Notes: generated by a model not told the origin, from the sequence alone. A DNA stretch of 64,000 nucleotides from Paraglaciecola hydrolytica (GCF_001565895.1 NZ_LSNE01000003.1:2653-66652); one strand, 5' to 3'; shown: positions 46,062 to 56,173, counted from the first letter of the stretch. Program-made: numbers and translations.

Positions 46062-47312
46062 ATGGATCATTTTAGTTATAAAGCTCAGCAACTTTGTGCT
46101 GAAGACACCTTATTAAGCGATATTGCCAAAAAACACGGCACTCCCTGTTATGTGTATTCCAAAGCGACAATTGAACGTCACTGGTTAGCCTTTGATAAAG
46201 CAGCGGGTAATCATCCTCATTTGGTTTGTTATGCGGTCAAAGCCAATTCTAATTTAGCTGTGCTTAACGTGATGGCTAAGTTGGGTTCAGGTTTTGATAT
46301 TGTTTCTGGTGGCGAATTAAGCCGTGTATTAAAAGCCGGGGGCGATCCTGCCAAAGTCGTATTTTCTGGCGTAGCTAAAACCGAACAAGAAATTGCGCTA
46401 GCCCTTGAACACGGCATCAAATGTTTTAACGTTGAGTCTTTGCCCGAATTGGATCGCATTAACCAAGTTGCAGGGCAATTAGGCAAACGCGCCCCCATCT
46501 CCTTAAGAGTTAATCCAGATGTTGACGCTAAAACCCACCCTTATATTTCAACCGGTTTAAAAGACAATAAATTTGGCGTTGAGCGTCAGCAAGCGGTGGC
46601 GGTATACCAGTATGCGACGACTCTACCTAACTTAGACATAGTAGGCATGGACTGCCATATCGGTTCACAACTCACCGATTTGAAGCCTTTTGTCGATGCC
46701 TTGAATATTTTACTTGCTCTCATTGATGAATTAGCCAGCTTAGGGATCCACATAGCCCATTTAGACATCGGTGGTGGCTTAGGGGTAAATTATAATGGTG
46801 AAAATCCCCCTCATCCTGACCAATACGCTCAAGCTATAGCTCAACGTATGCAAGGACGCGAAACCTTACAGCTTATTTTTGAGCCAGGTCGCGCTATTGT
46901 GGCAAATGCAGGGGTATTGTTAACCAAGGTCGAATTTATCAAACAAGGCGCGGAGAAAAACTTCGCCATAGTGGATGCAGGCATGAACGACTTAATCCGT
47001 CCTGCCTTATATTCGGCCTGGCAACAAATTGTGCCTTTACAGCAACATTCAACCCATAAAGCCGCTGTTTACGATGTCGTTGGTCCCGTGTGTGAAACCA
47101 GTGACTTTTTAGGAAAAGGGCGTGAACTAGCCATTGCTGCCGGTGACTATTTGGCAGTTAGAAGTGCAGGTGCTTATGGTTTTGTGATGGCTTCAAACTA
47201 TAACAGCCGCTGCCGCCCTGCCGAGATCTTGGTTGATGGAAACAATGTGCATGTTGTGCGCGAGCGTGAAACCATCGAGCAACTGTTTATGGGTGAGCAT
47301 ATACCTGCTTAA
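46062..47312 (+). CDS. lysA: Diaminopimelate decarboxylase
   Basis: LysA makes L-lysine from meso-diaminopimelate with pyridoxal phosphate. The PLP lysine is in CYAVKANSN, with HIGSQ, the glycine-rich LDIGGGLGV, EPGRAIVANAG and the substrate-side GPVCETSDFLG motifs complete. The 416-residue length is normal. It lies directly after lptM and before dapF, which makes its substrate. No lysine riboswitch was recognised upstream. Confidence 0.97.
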   Translation: MDHFSYKAQQLCAEDTLLSDIAKKHGTPCYVYSKATIERHWLAFDKAAGNHPHLVCYAVKANSNLAVLNVMAKLGSGFDIVSGGELSRVLKAGGDPAKVVFSGVAKTEQEIALALEHGIKCFNVESLPELDRINQVAGQLGKRAPISLRVNPDVDAKTHPYISTGLKDNKFGVERQQAVAVYQYATTLPNLDIVGMDCHIGSQLTDLKPFVDALNILLALIDELASLGIHIAHLDIGGGLGVNYNGENPPHPDQYAQAIAQRMQGRETLQLIFEPGRAIVANAGVLLTKVEFIKQGAEKNFAIVDAGMNDLIRPALYSAWQQIVPLQQHSTHKAAVYDVVGPVCETSDFLGKGRELAIAAGDYLAVRSAGAYGFVMASNYNSRCRPAEILVDGNNVHVVRERETIEQLFMGEHIPA

Positions 47313-47322
47313 AACAGATTTA

Positions 47323-47360
47323 TAATCCGGCTAGGCCAATAGCCGGATTATTTTCTTTGT
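47323..47360 (+). terminator. Intrinsic terminator after lysA
   Basis: A perfect 11-bp stem (TAATCCGGCTA / TAGCCGGATTA, 6-base loop) followed by TTTTCTTTG. It separates lptM-lysA from dapF. Confidence 0.85.
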
Positions 47361-47472
47361 TCCTGATTAAAGACATAGTCAGTTATTCTACGAAATGATA
47401 TAAATTGCCAATGTTATCTTTCTTACTTGGTTTATCAGTAAGTCAGAATTCGAATTGAGTTAAGTAGTAAAA

Positions 47473-48303
47473 ATGCAAATCCACTTTTCAAAAATGCAAG
47501 GTTTAGGTAACGACTTTGTGGTTATCGATAACGTTACCCAAAATGCGTTTTTCTCAAAAGAGAAAATCCAGCAATTGGCTGACCGAAATTTTGGCATTGG
47601 CTTTGACCAACTACTCATAGTAGAGCCGCCCTACGATCCAGAACAAGATTTTCACTATCGTATTTTTAATGCTGATGGCTCAGAAGTATCACAATGTGGC
47701 AATGGCGCCCGTTGTTTTGCGCGTTTTGTTAAAATGAAAGGTTTAACTAACCGTAATAAAATAGTAGTGAGCACCAAGGCGGGCCGTATGGTGTTGTATT
47801 TGGAAAAAGACGGCATGGTTACCGTTAATATGGGCACGCCAATCTTTGATCCGGCACTCATTCCCCTTAAAGCGAATAAACAAGAAAAAACCTATATTAT
47901 TCGGGCGCAAGAACATACTTTTTTCTGCGGTGCAGTTTCTATGGGTAATCCACATTGCGTATTATTAGTAGATGATGTACAACAAACTGATGTGGCAACC
48001 TTGGGGCCATTACTGGAAAAACATGAACGCTTTCCAGAAGGCGTTAATGTTGGATTTATGCAGATAATTAATCCCAGCCATATTAAACTGCGAGTGTTTG
48101 AACGAGGTTCAGGTGAAACCCTCGCTTGTGGCAGTGGAGCTTGTGCAGCGGTAGCCGTAGGCCAGCTTCAGAATAAATTGAGTAAGGACGTCAGAGTGGA
48201 TTTACCCGGTGGTAGTTTAAAGATTAAATGGCCAGGTAAGGACGCGGTGTTAAAAATGACAGGTGCAGCAGAACATATTTTTGATGGGATCATTAATCTA
48301 TGA
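47473..48303 (+). CDS. dapF: Diaminopimelate epimerase
   Basis: DapF interconverts LL- and meso-diaminopimelate for lysine and peptidoglycan synthesis. Both catalytic cysteines are present, in [11 protein letters not shown] and [11 protein letters not shown], together with GNPHCV. The 276-residue length is normal. Its stop codon overlaps the start of the DUF484 gene by 4 bp (ATGA). The lysA-dapF-DUF484 order is conserved in gammaproteobacteria. Confidence 0.97.
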   Translation: MQIHFSKMQGLGNDFVVIDNVTQNAFFSKEKIQQLADRNFGIGFDQLLIVEPPYDPEQDFHYRIFNADGSEVSQCGNGARCFARFVKMKGLTNRNKIVVSTKAGRMVLYLEKDGMVTVNMGTPIFDPALIPLKANKQEKTYIIRAQEHTFFCGAVSMGNPHCVLLVDDVQQTDVATLGPLLEKHERFPEGVNVGFMQIINPSHIKLRVFERGSGETLACGSGACAAVAVGQLQNKLSKDVRVDLPGGSLKIKWPGKDAVLKMTGAAEHIFDGIINL

Positions 48304-48998
48304 GCGAAACGTCGGGACAACAAAAAAGCAATTTGGACTTAACCAGCGACTTTGATGACGAGCATACTCGTTATGCTTCAGAAGTTGCCGAATTCTTGCT
48401 TACCCATCCCGATTTTTTTCTTAAACACGCCAGTTTATTGGAAAGTTTAGAAATTCCCCATGCCCATAAAGGCAGTGTGTCACTGGTCGAGTTGCAAAGC
48501 GAACAATTACGTACCAAAGTGCGTCTACTAAATTACAAGCTCAATCAACTGATCTCCATTGCCCGTCAGAATGAACAAATTTATCGTGTCTACGCCGATT
48601 TAAATTTACGTATTCTAAGTTGTGAGACCTTGGATGAATTGAGGTTTGTACTCGAAGAAGTCATGCAAGAACGTTTACACCTCGAAGCTGTAGTAATTAA
48701 ACATTTTATTGGCGCCCATGCCTTTCCAGAAATTCAGCGTCATTTGTTTATCGAAAAACGGTTCAAGCGCGATAAGTTCTTTTTTGGCCGCCTAAGTGAG
48801 CATGAAAGGAAGTTATTGTTTCCTGAGCAACAAGCCAACTCGGTTGCCTTATTGCTGTTGGGAGATTTAGGTGAGTTAGGCATGCTGGCGATCAGCAGCA
48901 AAGATCCCAGCCATTTTCATCCTGATATGGACACCTTGTTAATTACTCAACTTCAGCAATTTTTAAGTATTCTATTACCTAAACTAATGAAGTACTAA
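48300..48998 (+). CDS. DUF484 family protein (YigA-like)
   Basis: A 232-residue cytoplasmic protein of the DUF484 family. The first part ([21 protein letters not shown]) and the GAF-like region at about 105-225 ([21 protein letters not shown]) are the family signatures. The function is unknown. It overlaps dapF by 4 bp. In E. coli and many relatives xerC follows this gene; here a 117-bp gap with a small hairpin comes next, then the HAD gene. Confidence 0.9.
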   Translation: MSETSGQQKSNLDLTSDFDDEHTRYASEVAEFLLTHPDFFLKHASLLESLEIPHAHKGSVSLVELQSEQLRTKVRLLNYKLNQLISIARQNEQIYRVYADLNLRILSCETLDELRFVLEEVMQERLHLEAVVIKHFIGAHAFPEIQRHLFIEKRFKRDKFFFGRLSEHERKLLFPEQQANSVALLLLGDLGELGMLAISSKDPSHFHPDMDTLLITQLQQFLSILLPKLMKY

Positions 48999-49003
48999 GG
49001 CAG

Positions 49004-49025
49004 TACCTATCCATAGTGATAGGTA
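49004..49025 (+). terminator. Small hairpin where xerC is expected
   Basis: TACCTATC and GATAGGTA (8-bp arms, 6-base loop) are followed by ATTTCTGT. It is a weak terminator candidate in the gap between the DUF484 and HAD genes. Confidence 0.45.
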
Positions 49026-49115
49026 ATTTCTGTATAAAACTTAAATCACACTGACAAGCTAACACGTTTTTGCCTCAATGAATTTATAGAAAATATAAAG
49101 AATAGCTATTCCACT

Positions 49116-49847
49116 ATGATTTTTTACAAAAAAATTAAGCCTTTTCAAGCTATTACCTTCGACCTTGATGATACCCTCTACGACAATAATAGCCATATGC
49201 CAGTGGCCGAAGCGGCTTTTCTTAAAGATCTGCATCAGCAATATCCCTCTACCAGTGATTTGGATCCAGACGACTGGCGACGTTACAAACAAACCGCACT
49301 GCAGCTTAATCCTGATTTGAAAAATGACATGGGTGAATTACGCCGACATATTTTAAACAGTGTTTTCAGTAAATTGGGTTACAAGGGGCTTCAATTAAAA
49401 GATTTAGTTAACCACAGCTTTGAGAGTTTTTATTTCCACCGTAGCAATTTTAAAATAAATGAAAACATTCATTCTTTATTAATTCAACTAGCCCAGCGTT
49501 ACCCATTGGTGGCAATTACTAATGGCAATGTTAATCTTGAACAAATTGGTTTAGCCCCCTACTTTGTGCATATTTTCAAAGCCAATATGGCACAGCCTAT
49601 GAAACCCCATAAAGCTATGTTTGATGCCAGCAAATCCTTATTAAACCTACAAGCAGGGCAAATTTTACATGTAGGTGATAACTTGCAAAACGACGTGTTT
49701 GGCGCCATTAAAGCAGGTTTTCAAAGTGCCTGGTATGCTCATGATCGAAACATGAATCTAAATAAAGAATTAATGTTCTTAGTTCCGAACATTCAACTTC
49801 ATAAGCTTGATGAACTGCTTGAATTTGACTCGCTTAATGCAAGGTAA
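49116..49847 (+). CDS. HAD-IA hydrolase, YigB-like
   Basis: A 243-residue haloacid-dehalogenase phosphatase. Motif I is FDLDDTLYDN, motif II ITNGN, and motif IV HVGDNLQNDV. It corresponds in position and kind to E. coli YigB, which dephosphorylates a riboflavin intermediate (5-amino-6-(5-phosphoribitylamino)uracil) and other phosphates. The substrate here is inferred. uvrD follows after 140 bp behind its own LexA-type site. Confidence 0.88.
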   Translation: MIFYKKIKPFQAITFDLDDTLYDNNSHMPVAEAAFLKDLHQQYPSTSDLDPDDWRRYKQTALQLNPDLKNDMGELRRHILNSVFSKLGYKGLQLKDLVNHSFESFYFHRSNFKINENIHSLLIQLAQRYPLVAITNGNVNLEQIGLAPYFVHIFKANMAQPMKPHKAMFDASKSLLNLQAGQILHVGDNLQNDVFGAIKAGFQSAWYAHDRNMNLNKELMFLVPNIQLHKLDELLEFDSLNAR

Positions 49848-49925
49848 AAATTTTAGAACAGCGCAAGCAGATATAAAAGAATCACTATTATTAATGGTAC
49901 TACGCAACATTCGTCTAGCTTAGAG

Positions 49926-49941
49926 GTGTATTTAATTACAG
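49926..49941. promoter_or_regulatory. LexA (SOS) box of uvrD
   Basis: GTGTATTTAATTACAG differs in one base from the gammaproteobacterial LexA consensus CTGT-N8-ACAG. It lies about 46 bp before the uvrD start and overlaps where the -35 would be for a TATACT at 49951-49956. uvrD is a known SOS gene in E. coli. Confidence 0.6.
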
Positions 49942-49987
49942 TACTCCTGATATACTCCTGCAAAAAGTAAAGTAAGTTAATACTGTA

Positions 49988-52156
49988 ATGGATGTATCTC
50001 GACTACTCGATGAGTTAAACGACAAGCAACGTGAAGCTGTTGCTGCCCCCGCGTCAGACATGCTGATTTTAGCCGGTGCCGGTAGTGGCAAAACCCGCGT
50101 ATTAGTGCATCGTATGGCGTGGTTAATGGATGTAGAAGGTTTAGCACCCTATAGTATTTTAGCGGTAACCTTTACCAACAAAGCCGCCCGCGAAATGCGT
50201 GGCCGGGTTGAGCAATTACAAGGCTCTGCCCTGCGTAATATGTGGATTGGTACTTTTCACGGCATTGCTCATCGTTTATTACGCGCCCATTATGCTGAAG
50301 CTAAATTACCCGAAAACTTTCAGATCCTTGATTCGGATGATCAATATCGTTTAGTGCGCAGAGTGCTCAAAAGTTTAAATCTCGATGAAAAACACTGGGC
50401 ACCTAAACACGTGCAGTGGTACATCAATGGCAATAAAGATGAAGGTTTACGGCCCGAACATATCGAAACCCATGGTGATGCCAGCCAACAAAAAATGCGT
50501 GAAATCTATCAGGTTTATCAACAAACTTGTGACCGTGCTGGTTTAGTAGATTTTGCCGAGTTATTACTTCGCGCCCATGAACTGTGGCTACATAACCCAA
50601 ATGTATTGGCTCATTACCAACAACGTTTTCGTTGCATTCTGGTGGATGAATTTCAAGATACCAACAACATTCAATATGCGTGGTTACGTTTGTTAGCTTG
50701 CCCTGCTAATAATATGATCATTGTAGGTGATGATGACCAGTCTATTTATGGCTGGCGCGGCGCAAATGTGCAGAATATCCAGCACTTTTTACGCGATTAC
50801 AGCCAAGCTAAAACCATTCGTTTAGAACAAAATTATCGCTCCTCAGGCAATATATTGCGCGCGGCTAATGCCGTGATCAGCAATAACGAAGGGCGTTTAG
50901 GCAAAGAATTGTGGACTGAAGATGCCGAAGGCGAGTTAATTTCTTTATACGCCGGGTTTAACGAACTGGACGAAGCTAGATTCAACGTCTCACGTATCAA
51001 GGATTGGCGCGACAAAGGTTATGCCTTAGCTGATTGTGCCATCTTATACCGCAACAACGCCCAATCACGGGTACTTGAAGAAGCCTTATTACAAGAATCT
51101 ATTGCCTATCGTATTTACGGTGGATTACGCTTTTTCGAACGCCAAGAGATACGTGATGCTTTGGCATATTTGCGTCTAATCAACCAAAACATCGACGATG
51201 CCGCTTTCGAACGTATCGTCAATACACCCACTCGTGGACTCGGTGATAAAACCCTAAGTTTAGTGCGTGAGGTCGCCAAAGAGAACGAACAGTCTTTATG
51301 GCTTTCCGCAGTACAGTTGATTGAAGAAAAACGTTTGTCGGGCAGAGCACTGTCTGCTTTGGATAATTTTATTAAGTTAATCAAACAACTACAGCATGAT
51401 ATCAATGAATTAAATTTAGAACAGCAAGCCGATCATGTGATTAAACATTCTGGTTTGTTTGCGATGTATAAAGCCGAAAAAGGCGAAAAGGCGCAGACTC
51501 GTATCGAAAACCTTGAAGAACTTGTCACCGCCTGTAAACAATTTACTCCCCCCGACGAAGCAGAAAACATGAGTCCTTTGTCAGCCTTTTTGGCCCACGC
51601 TACTTTAGAGTCAGGCGAAACACAGGCCGAAAGTCATCAAGACGCTGTGCAGATGATGACTATCCATACGGCTAAGGGACTTGAATTTCCTCTTGTTATA
51701 CTCGCAGGGGTAGAAGAAGGCATGTTCCCAAGTCAAATGAGTAACGAAGAGCCAGGCAAAATCGAAGAAGAACGACGTTTATGTTACGTGGGCATGACTC
51801 GCGCCATGCAAAAACTTTATATTACCTATGCGGAAAATCGCCGTTTATACGGCCAAGAGAAATACCACACTCCGTCGCGTTTTATTAAAGAGATCCCCAG
51901 CGAATATATTGAAGAAGTGCGTTTGCGTACCACCATCTCTCGCCCAGTGCATAACAGGTTTAGTCCAGTTACTGGACATACTGCTTTTGACTCTACTGGG
52001 TTTTCGCTGGGTCAGCGCGTAAGCCATCCTAAATTTGGTGAGGGCACAGTACTTAATTACGAAGGAGCGGGGGAGCACGCCCGTATCCAAATCAACTTTG
52101 ATGAATTTGGCAGCAAATGGTTAGTATTGTCTTTTGCTAAACTAAACCCTGCCTAA
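49988..52156 (+). CDS. uvrD: DNA helicase II UvrD
   Basis: A superfamily 1A 3'-5' helicase needed in nucleotide excision and mismatch repair. Walker A is AGAGSGKT near residue 35, the DEFQDTNN Walker B, GDDDQSIYGWRGA and the late motifs TIHTAKGLEFP and VGMTRAM are all present. The 722-residue length matches E. coli UvrD (720). The C-terminal Tudor-like tail (VSHPKFGEGTVLNYEG) is intact. A LexA-type box lies upstream, so it is probably SOS-induced. Confidence 0.97.
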   Translation: MDVSRLLDELNDKQREAVAAPASDMLILAGAGSGKTRVLVHRMAWLMDVEGLAPYSILAVTFTNKAAREMRGRVEQLQGSALRNMWIGTFHGIAHRLLRAHYAEAKLPENFQILDSDDQYRLVRRVLKSLNLDEKHWAPKHVQWYINGNKDEGLRPEHIETHGDASQQKMREIYQVYQQTCDRAGLVDFAELLLRAHELWLHNPNVLAHYQQRFRCILVDEFQDTNNIQYAWLRLLACPANNMIIVGDDDQSIYGWRGANVQNIQHFLRDYSQAKTIRLEQNYRSSGNILRAANAVISNNEGRLGKELWTEDAEGELISLYAGFNELDEARFNVSRIKDWRDKGYALADCAILYRNNAQSRVLEEALLQESIAYRIYGGLRFFERQEIRDALAYLRLINQNIDDAAFERIVNTPTRGLGDKTLSLVREVAKENEQSLWLSAVQLIEEKRLSGRALSALDNFIKLIKQLQHDINELNLEQQADHVIKHSGLFAMYKAEKGEKAQTRIENLEELVTACKQFTPPDEAENMSPLSAFLAHATLESGETQAESHQDAVQMMTIHTAKGLEFPLVILAGVEEGMFPSQMSNEEPGKIEEERRLCYVGMTRAMQKLYITYAENRRLYGQEKYHTPSRFIKEIPSEYIEEVRLRTTISRPVHNRFSPVTGHTAFDSTGFSLGQRVSHPKFGEGTVLNYEGAGEHARIQINFDEFGSKWLVLSFAKLNPA

Positions 52157-52264
52157 TAGTTATAGTACGACGCGATTTAGGAAAGTTAATTACAGATAAC
52201 TTTTCTCTTTTCGCGAGGTTCTGATAAATTGGGTTGTATAAACCCATGACTACATTAAGCTCCT

Positions 52265-53506
52265 ATGTCACGTAAAGTGTTGATCATCGAAGATCACCCA
52301 GCCAGCATGAAACTCATGCGCGAGCTAATCACTAAAGCTAAGTTAAAGCCCATATGTGCCACTAATTTGATTGAAGCCAAACATATTTTTTCTTCTTCGG
52401 AGCCAGAAGAATTTTTATGTGCAGTAGTGGATTACGAACTGCCAGATGCCCCTAAAGGCCAAGCCATTGATTTTACTTTAAGTTCTTTTTTACCCACTGT
52501 AGTGGTTACCCGTTATCTTGATGACGAACGCCGTGATGCCATCCTCAAAAAAGAGGTGGTAGATTACATCACCAAAGAAAACACTCAGGTTTATGAATAT
52601 TTAAGTCGTTTATTGTCACGCCTTGAAAAAAACAAAAAAGTAGGGGTGTTGGTAGTTGATGCCATTCGTGCACGCCGAGCCGCTATGGTGTCGTTGTTGC
52701 GCCGCCATAACTTTATTACTTTTGAAGCGCCAGATGCCGAACAGGCGCTCAACATCATGCAGCGATTTAGTATTATCAAACTTATTCTGGTTGACGATGA
52801 TGGTTTGCCCAAGATGAACGCCATTGAGTTGCTGAGTGAACTACGCCAAAATTTTAAAAAAGAAGACCTCGCGGTGATTGGTTTATCGAATAGCAAAAAT
52901 TCGGCTTTATCCGCACGTTATATTAAAAGTGGTGCCAACGATTACCTATTAAAACCCTATCATCACGAAGAGTTTTTTTGCCGTATCATGCAAAACGTTG
53001 AATATATGGAAAATATTGAACTGATTCGACGTGCCGCTGACTCAGATTTTTTGACGGGTTTACCTAATCGCCGTTATTTTTTCGAAAAAGTCCAAGCGAG
53101 TCAAAGCCACAAGCCCGTCTTGCAAAGTTTAGCCATTATTGACGTTGATCACTTTAAACAGATCAACGATAGCTATGGCCATGATTGTGGAGATTACACC
53201 CTAAAGGAGATTGCCAAGCTGGTTGCTGAGCATTTTGCGGATTACACCGCAGCACGTTTTGGCGGAGAGGAGTTTTGTGTTTATTTCTGCAACGTAGAAG
53301 CCGCCGACGTGCATAAAGTACTGGAAGATTTTCGTATCAGTCTCGCCACCCAAAACTATCAATTTGAGCAACATAGTTTTAATTGCTCAGTCAGCATCGG
53401 TTTAACCCATCAAACTAAAGGTGACATCAGTAGTATGATCCGCATGGCCGATGAGTTGTTGTATAAAGCTAAAAACAACGGCCGTAATCAGGTTGTTAGT
53501 AATTAG
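52265..53506 (+). CDS. Diguanylate cyclase with two receiver domains
   Basis: A 413-residue response regulator that should make cyclic di-GMP. The first receiver (about 3-120) starts KVLIIEDHPASMK with an Asp in CAVVDYELPD, the second (about 127-245) starts VGVLVVDAIRARR with ILVDDDGLPKM, and the GGDEF domain (about 262-410) has an intact ARFGGEEF site. No RxxD inhibitory site stands just before it, so product inhibition may be absent. Its stop overlaps that of convergent rarD by 4 bp. No kinase is adjacent. Confidence 0.92.
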   Translation: MSRKVLIIEDHPASMKLMRELITKAKLKPICATNLIEAKHIFSSSEPEEFLCAVVDYELPDAPKGQAIDFTLSSFLPTVVVTRYLDDERRDAILKKEVVDYITKENTQVYEYLSRLLSRLEKNKKVGVLVVDAIRARRAAMVSLLRRHNFITFEAPDAEQALNIMQRFSIIKLILVDDDGLPKMNAIELLSELRQNFKKEDLAVIGLSNSKNSALSARYIKSGANDYLLKPYHHEEFFCRIMQNVEYMENIELIRRAADSDFLTGLPNRRYFFEKVQASQSHKPVLQSLAIIDVDHFKQINDSYGHDCGDYTLKEIAKLVAEHFADYTAARFGGEEFCVYFCNVEAADVHKVLEDFRISLATQNYQFEQHSFNCSVSIGLTHQTKGDISSMIRMADELLYKAKNNGRNQVVSN

Positions 53507-54402
53507 TCTTTTACCACTTGTTTCCCTTTGCGGTAGGTATGATAAGAATCATAACTAAACACAAATAAGGCCAGCCAAACAAAGACAAAAGTGATTAAAC
53601 GCGCCTTGTCGAGTGGCTCATGAAATACCCAAACAGCCATTACAAACATAATGCTCGGGCCTAAATACTGAAAAAATCCTAAGGTGGAATAACGTAAACG
53701 TCTAGCTGCGGCGGTAAAACACAAGAGCGGCGCGGTGGTTACAATGCCTGCGCTAATGAGAGTCATATTAAGTGACCACTCATTAGTACTGAGATTACTG
53801 AGTTCAGAACTAAAATAGACCCAATAAAACACGGCAAAGGGTAACATCATCAAGGTTTCTAATAGCAAACCAGGCAAAGAATCCACCGCCACTTTTTTAC
53901 GTAACAAACCATAAAAAGCAAAAGTCAGTGCTAGTGCCAACGCGATCCAAGGTAACTGCCCAAAAGATATTATTAAAATCGTCACCCCAATAAATGCTAG
54001 AGCAACCGCAATTTGTTGCATGCGCCTGAGCTTTTCCTGAAAAAACAAACGCCCAAACAATACATTGAGCAAAGGGTTAATGTAATAACCTAAACTTGCA
54101 TCTAATAGATGGTCACTATTTATCGCCCAAATAAATAACAGCCAATTGGCCGCCAGTAAAATGCCAGATAACAACAAGATAGCCATCACTTTTGCATTTC
54201 TGAGGGCACTTTTAACCTGTGGCAACTTGCCGCTCATTACAACCAAAATTACCAACACTACAGCAGACCACACGATACGGTGCATGAGGATTTCGCGCGC
54301 CGGCATGGCTTGTAGCAATTTGAAATAAAGCGGTGCTACTCCCCACATAAAATAGGCGGCCAGCGCAAAAATAGCGCCTGACTTTAGGGTTTTATCGTTC
54401 AA
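53503..54402 (-). CDS. rarD: EamA family transporter RarD
   Basis: A 299-residue inner-membrane protein of the drug/metabolite transporter superfamily, close in length to E. coli RarD (296). About ten hydrophobic segments are visible. The start AIFALAAYFMWGVAPLYFKL and the LDASLGYYINPLLNVLFGRLF segment are typical of RarD. The substrate is unknown; chloramphenicol resistance was once reported for the family. It converges on the diguanylate cyclase. Confidence 0.92.
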   Translation of the reverse strand: MNDKTLKSGAIFALAAYFMWGVAPLYFKLLQAMPAREILMHRIVWSAVVLVILVVMSGKLPQVKSALRNAKVMAILLLSGILLAANWLLFIWAINSDHLLDASLGYYINPLLNVLFGRLFFQEKLRRMQQIAVALAFIGVTILIISFGQLPWIALALALTFAFYGLLRKKVAVDSLPGLLLETLMMLPFAVFYWVYFSSELSNLSTNEWSLNMTLISAGIVTTAPLLCFTAAARRLRYSTLGFFQYLGPSIMFVMAVWVFHEPLDKARLITFVFVWLALFVFSYDSYHTYRKGKQVVKD

Positions 54403-54602
54403 TGAAGTTACTCAGGTGAAAAGGAAAAAATTTCAGCGCAAGTTTGTCGTAGGCGACGACGAAAAGCAATCTTGTCACAAATACCTTATAGGCTTAACAG
54501 GACATAAAAGGTAAACAGATCGTTACTTAGCTGGTAAAATTCAAAATACATAAATGGCCAGCAAGCTACACCAGTCAAAATGCTGAGGAGTACCAGCAAA
54601 AA

Positions 54603-55556
54603 ATGGATTCAAAACCACATATCAAACGCCTCCTATCAACAGCTATTTGGATACTTTTACTCAAGCCTGTTTATGCTCAAGAGCCAGAAAAAGAGCTCAC
54701 TAAAGAGCAAACGAGCGATAAACCAGCAGTCGCTGTGGTAGAGCCGGTAATCTCTATTTTACAAAAAAGGGGCAAGGCAGACAGTGCCTTGGTGGCCATT
54801 CCCTTTTCTATTGCTCAGCACCGGCTTAACTATATCTTGCCTGTCTCGTGGGCAAGTAATCCTAATGACATCGATATTGATGGTTTAGGCGATCTAAATC
54901 TCGACAACTTCGAAGCCAAATATCAGATCAGCATTAAGTTTCCACTGTACTTGCATGAAGAAAACACCTCGGGTTTGTATTTTGGTTTTACCGCCATGTC
55001 TTTTTGGCAAGTATACAATGGCAAGATATCAAAGCCCTTTCGTGAAACTAACTACGAACCAGAAATATTTTATAGCTTTCAAAATTCGCTAACGATTTTG
55101 GGATTTGAATTTAATCAATTGCAAGTGGGTTTTAATCACCAATCAAATGGCCAGAGTGGTGCACGTTCGCGTAGTTGGAACCGGCTATTTGCCTCAGCTC
55201 TGTTTAGCGATGCCAATGCTTTTTACTACGTTAAAACTTGGTACCGCATCCCAGAAGACGACAAATTAGATATGAATGATACCGAAGGAGATGACAACCC
55301 TGATATCACCGACTTTTTAGGCCACATAGAATTAGGATTTGGTACTAAATTGGGTAATTTTGATTTGTTAACACTGGTGCGTAACAACCTTAAAGTTAAC
55401 AACAACAAAGGCAGTATTGAACTCAACTTATCTTATGCACTAAGTGCTAGATATAACCTGTTATTGCAGTATTTTAATGGTTATGGCGACTCACTGATCG
55501 ACTACAACCGCCACCAGCAGCGTATTGGACTAGGTGTACAGTTGGCATTTTTTTAA
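54603..55556 (+). CDS. pldA: Outer membrane phospholipase A
   Basis: A 317-residue outer-membrane phospholipase (OMPLA) that removes misplaced phospholipids from the outer leaflet. A signal peptide ends at VYAQ. The catalytic set is His179, Ser181 and Asn193 in NHQSNG and SRSWNR, with the same spacing as E. coli His142, Ser144 and Asn156. The C-terminal strands end in phenylalanine (QLAFF). The protein is calcium-dependent and dimeric in E. coli. It stands alone. Confidence 0.95.
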   Translation: MDSKPHIKRLLSTAIWILLLKPVYAQEPEKELTKEQTSDKPAVAVVEPVISILQKRGKADSALVAIPFSIAQHRLNYILPVSWASNPNDIDIDGLGDLNLDNFEAKYQISIKFPLYLHEENTSGLYFGFTAMSFWQVYNGKISKPFRETNYEPEIFYSFQNSLTILGFEFNQLQVGFNHQSNGQSGARSRSWNRLFASALFSDANAFYYVKTWYRIPEDDKLDMNDTEGDDNPDITDFLGHIELGFGTKLGNFDLLTLVRNNLKVNNNKGSIELNLSYALSARYNLLLQYFNGYGDSLIDYNRHQQRIGLGVQLAFF

Positions 55557-55600
55557 CTCTTAGCTGAGCAATGCCAACGGCCAAATAACCTAAATAGTAC

Positions 55601-56173
55601 TTAGTTTAAATTTTCATCCGGCCAGTATTTGGTGCCTTTAACCGTTGCTTGTAAGGCCAAACCGTTTTTGGTGATTTGATAAATAGTCATGTTATCGACC
55701 GTCACTTCACCTCCAGCAGCACCGCCTTTGTCACCTGCTTTAGCTGCAGCGTCTGCTTGTGCGCCAAAAGCCCAACCTTGTTCGATAAATCGTTGTAGTA
55801 CATCCTTGTTATGGAAGACAAAAACCACTCTAAAGTCTTTAATACCAGCACCTAAACCTAAACCCACTTCGGCCATTTTCATATAGGTCTGATTGCCAGT
55901 AGTATTATTTTTAACCACACCATAACCACCACCAAAACTGGCTAATAATACGTTAACGTTGGTATTATCAAACACCGCATACCCAGCGGCACTTTGTAGT
56001 TGCTGCTCAACACTGGGTTTGAGTGCGAAAAATTCACTTAGCACCGTAGAACGCATTTCTAATACCGCTTGGCGTTGTTGGTTTACTGTCTGTCCGGAGT
56101 TACTGGCACAGCCAAACATCGCTAAACATAAAATCATAAACCCTGCGTAACGATAACTTTTGTGTATTGGCAT
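55601..56173 (-). CDS. SYLF-domain lipoprotein (YSC84-related)
   Basis: A 190-residue protein with a lipoprotein signal (lipobox MFGC). The SYLF lipid-binding domain covers the rest, with AAGYAVFDNTNVNVLLASFGGGYG, AEVGLGLGAGIKDFRVVFVF and an Ala/Gly-rich loop. Such proteins bind phospholipids at membranes. I place the start at 56173 (MPIHKSYRY), where AGGAG lies at good spacing, not at 56200. Confidence 0.9.
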   Translation of the reverse strand: MPIHKSYRYAGFMILCLAMFGCASNSGQTVNQQRQAVLEMRSTVLSEFFALKPSVEQQLQSAAGYAVFDNTNVNVLLASFGGGYGVVKNNTTGNQTYMKMAEVGLGLGAGIKDFRVVFVFHNKDVLQRFIEQGWAFGAQADAAAKAGDKGGAAGGEVTVDNMTIYQITKNGLALQATVKGTKYWPDENLN

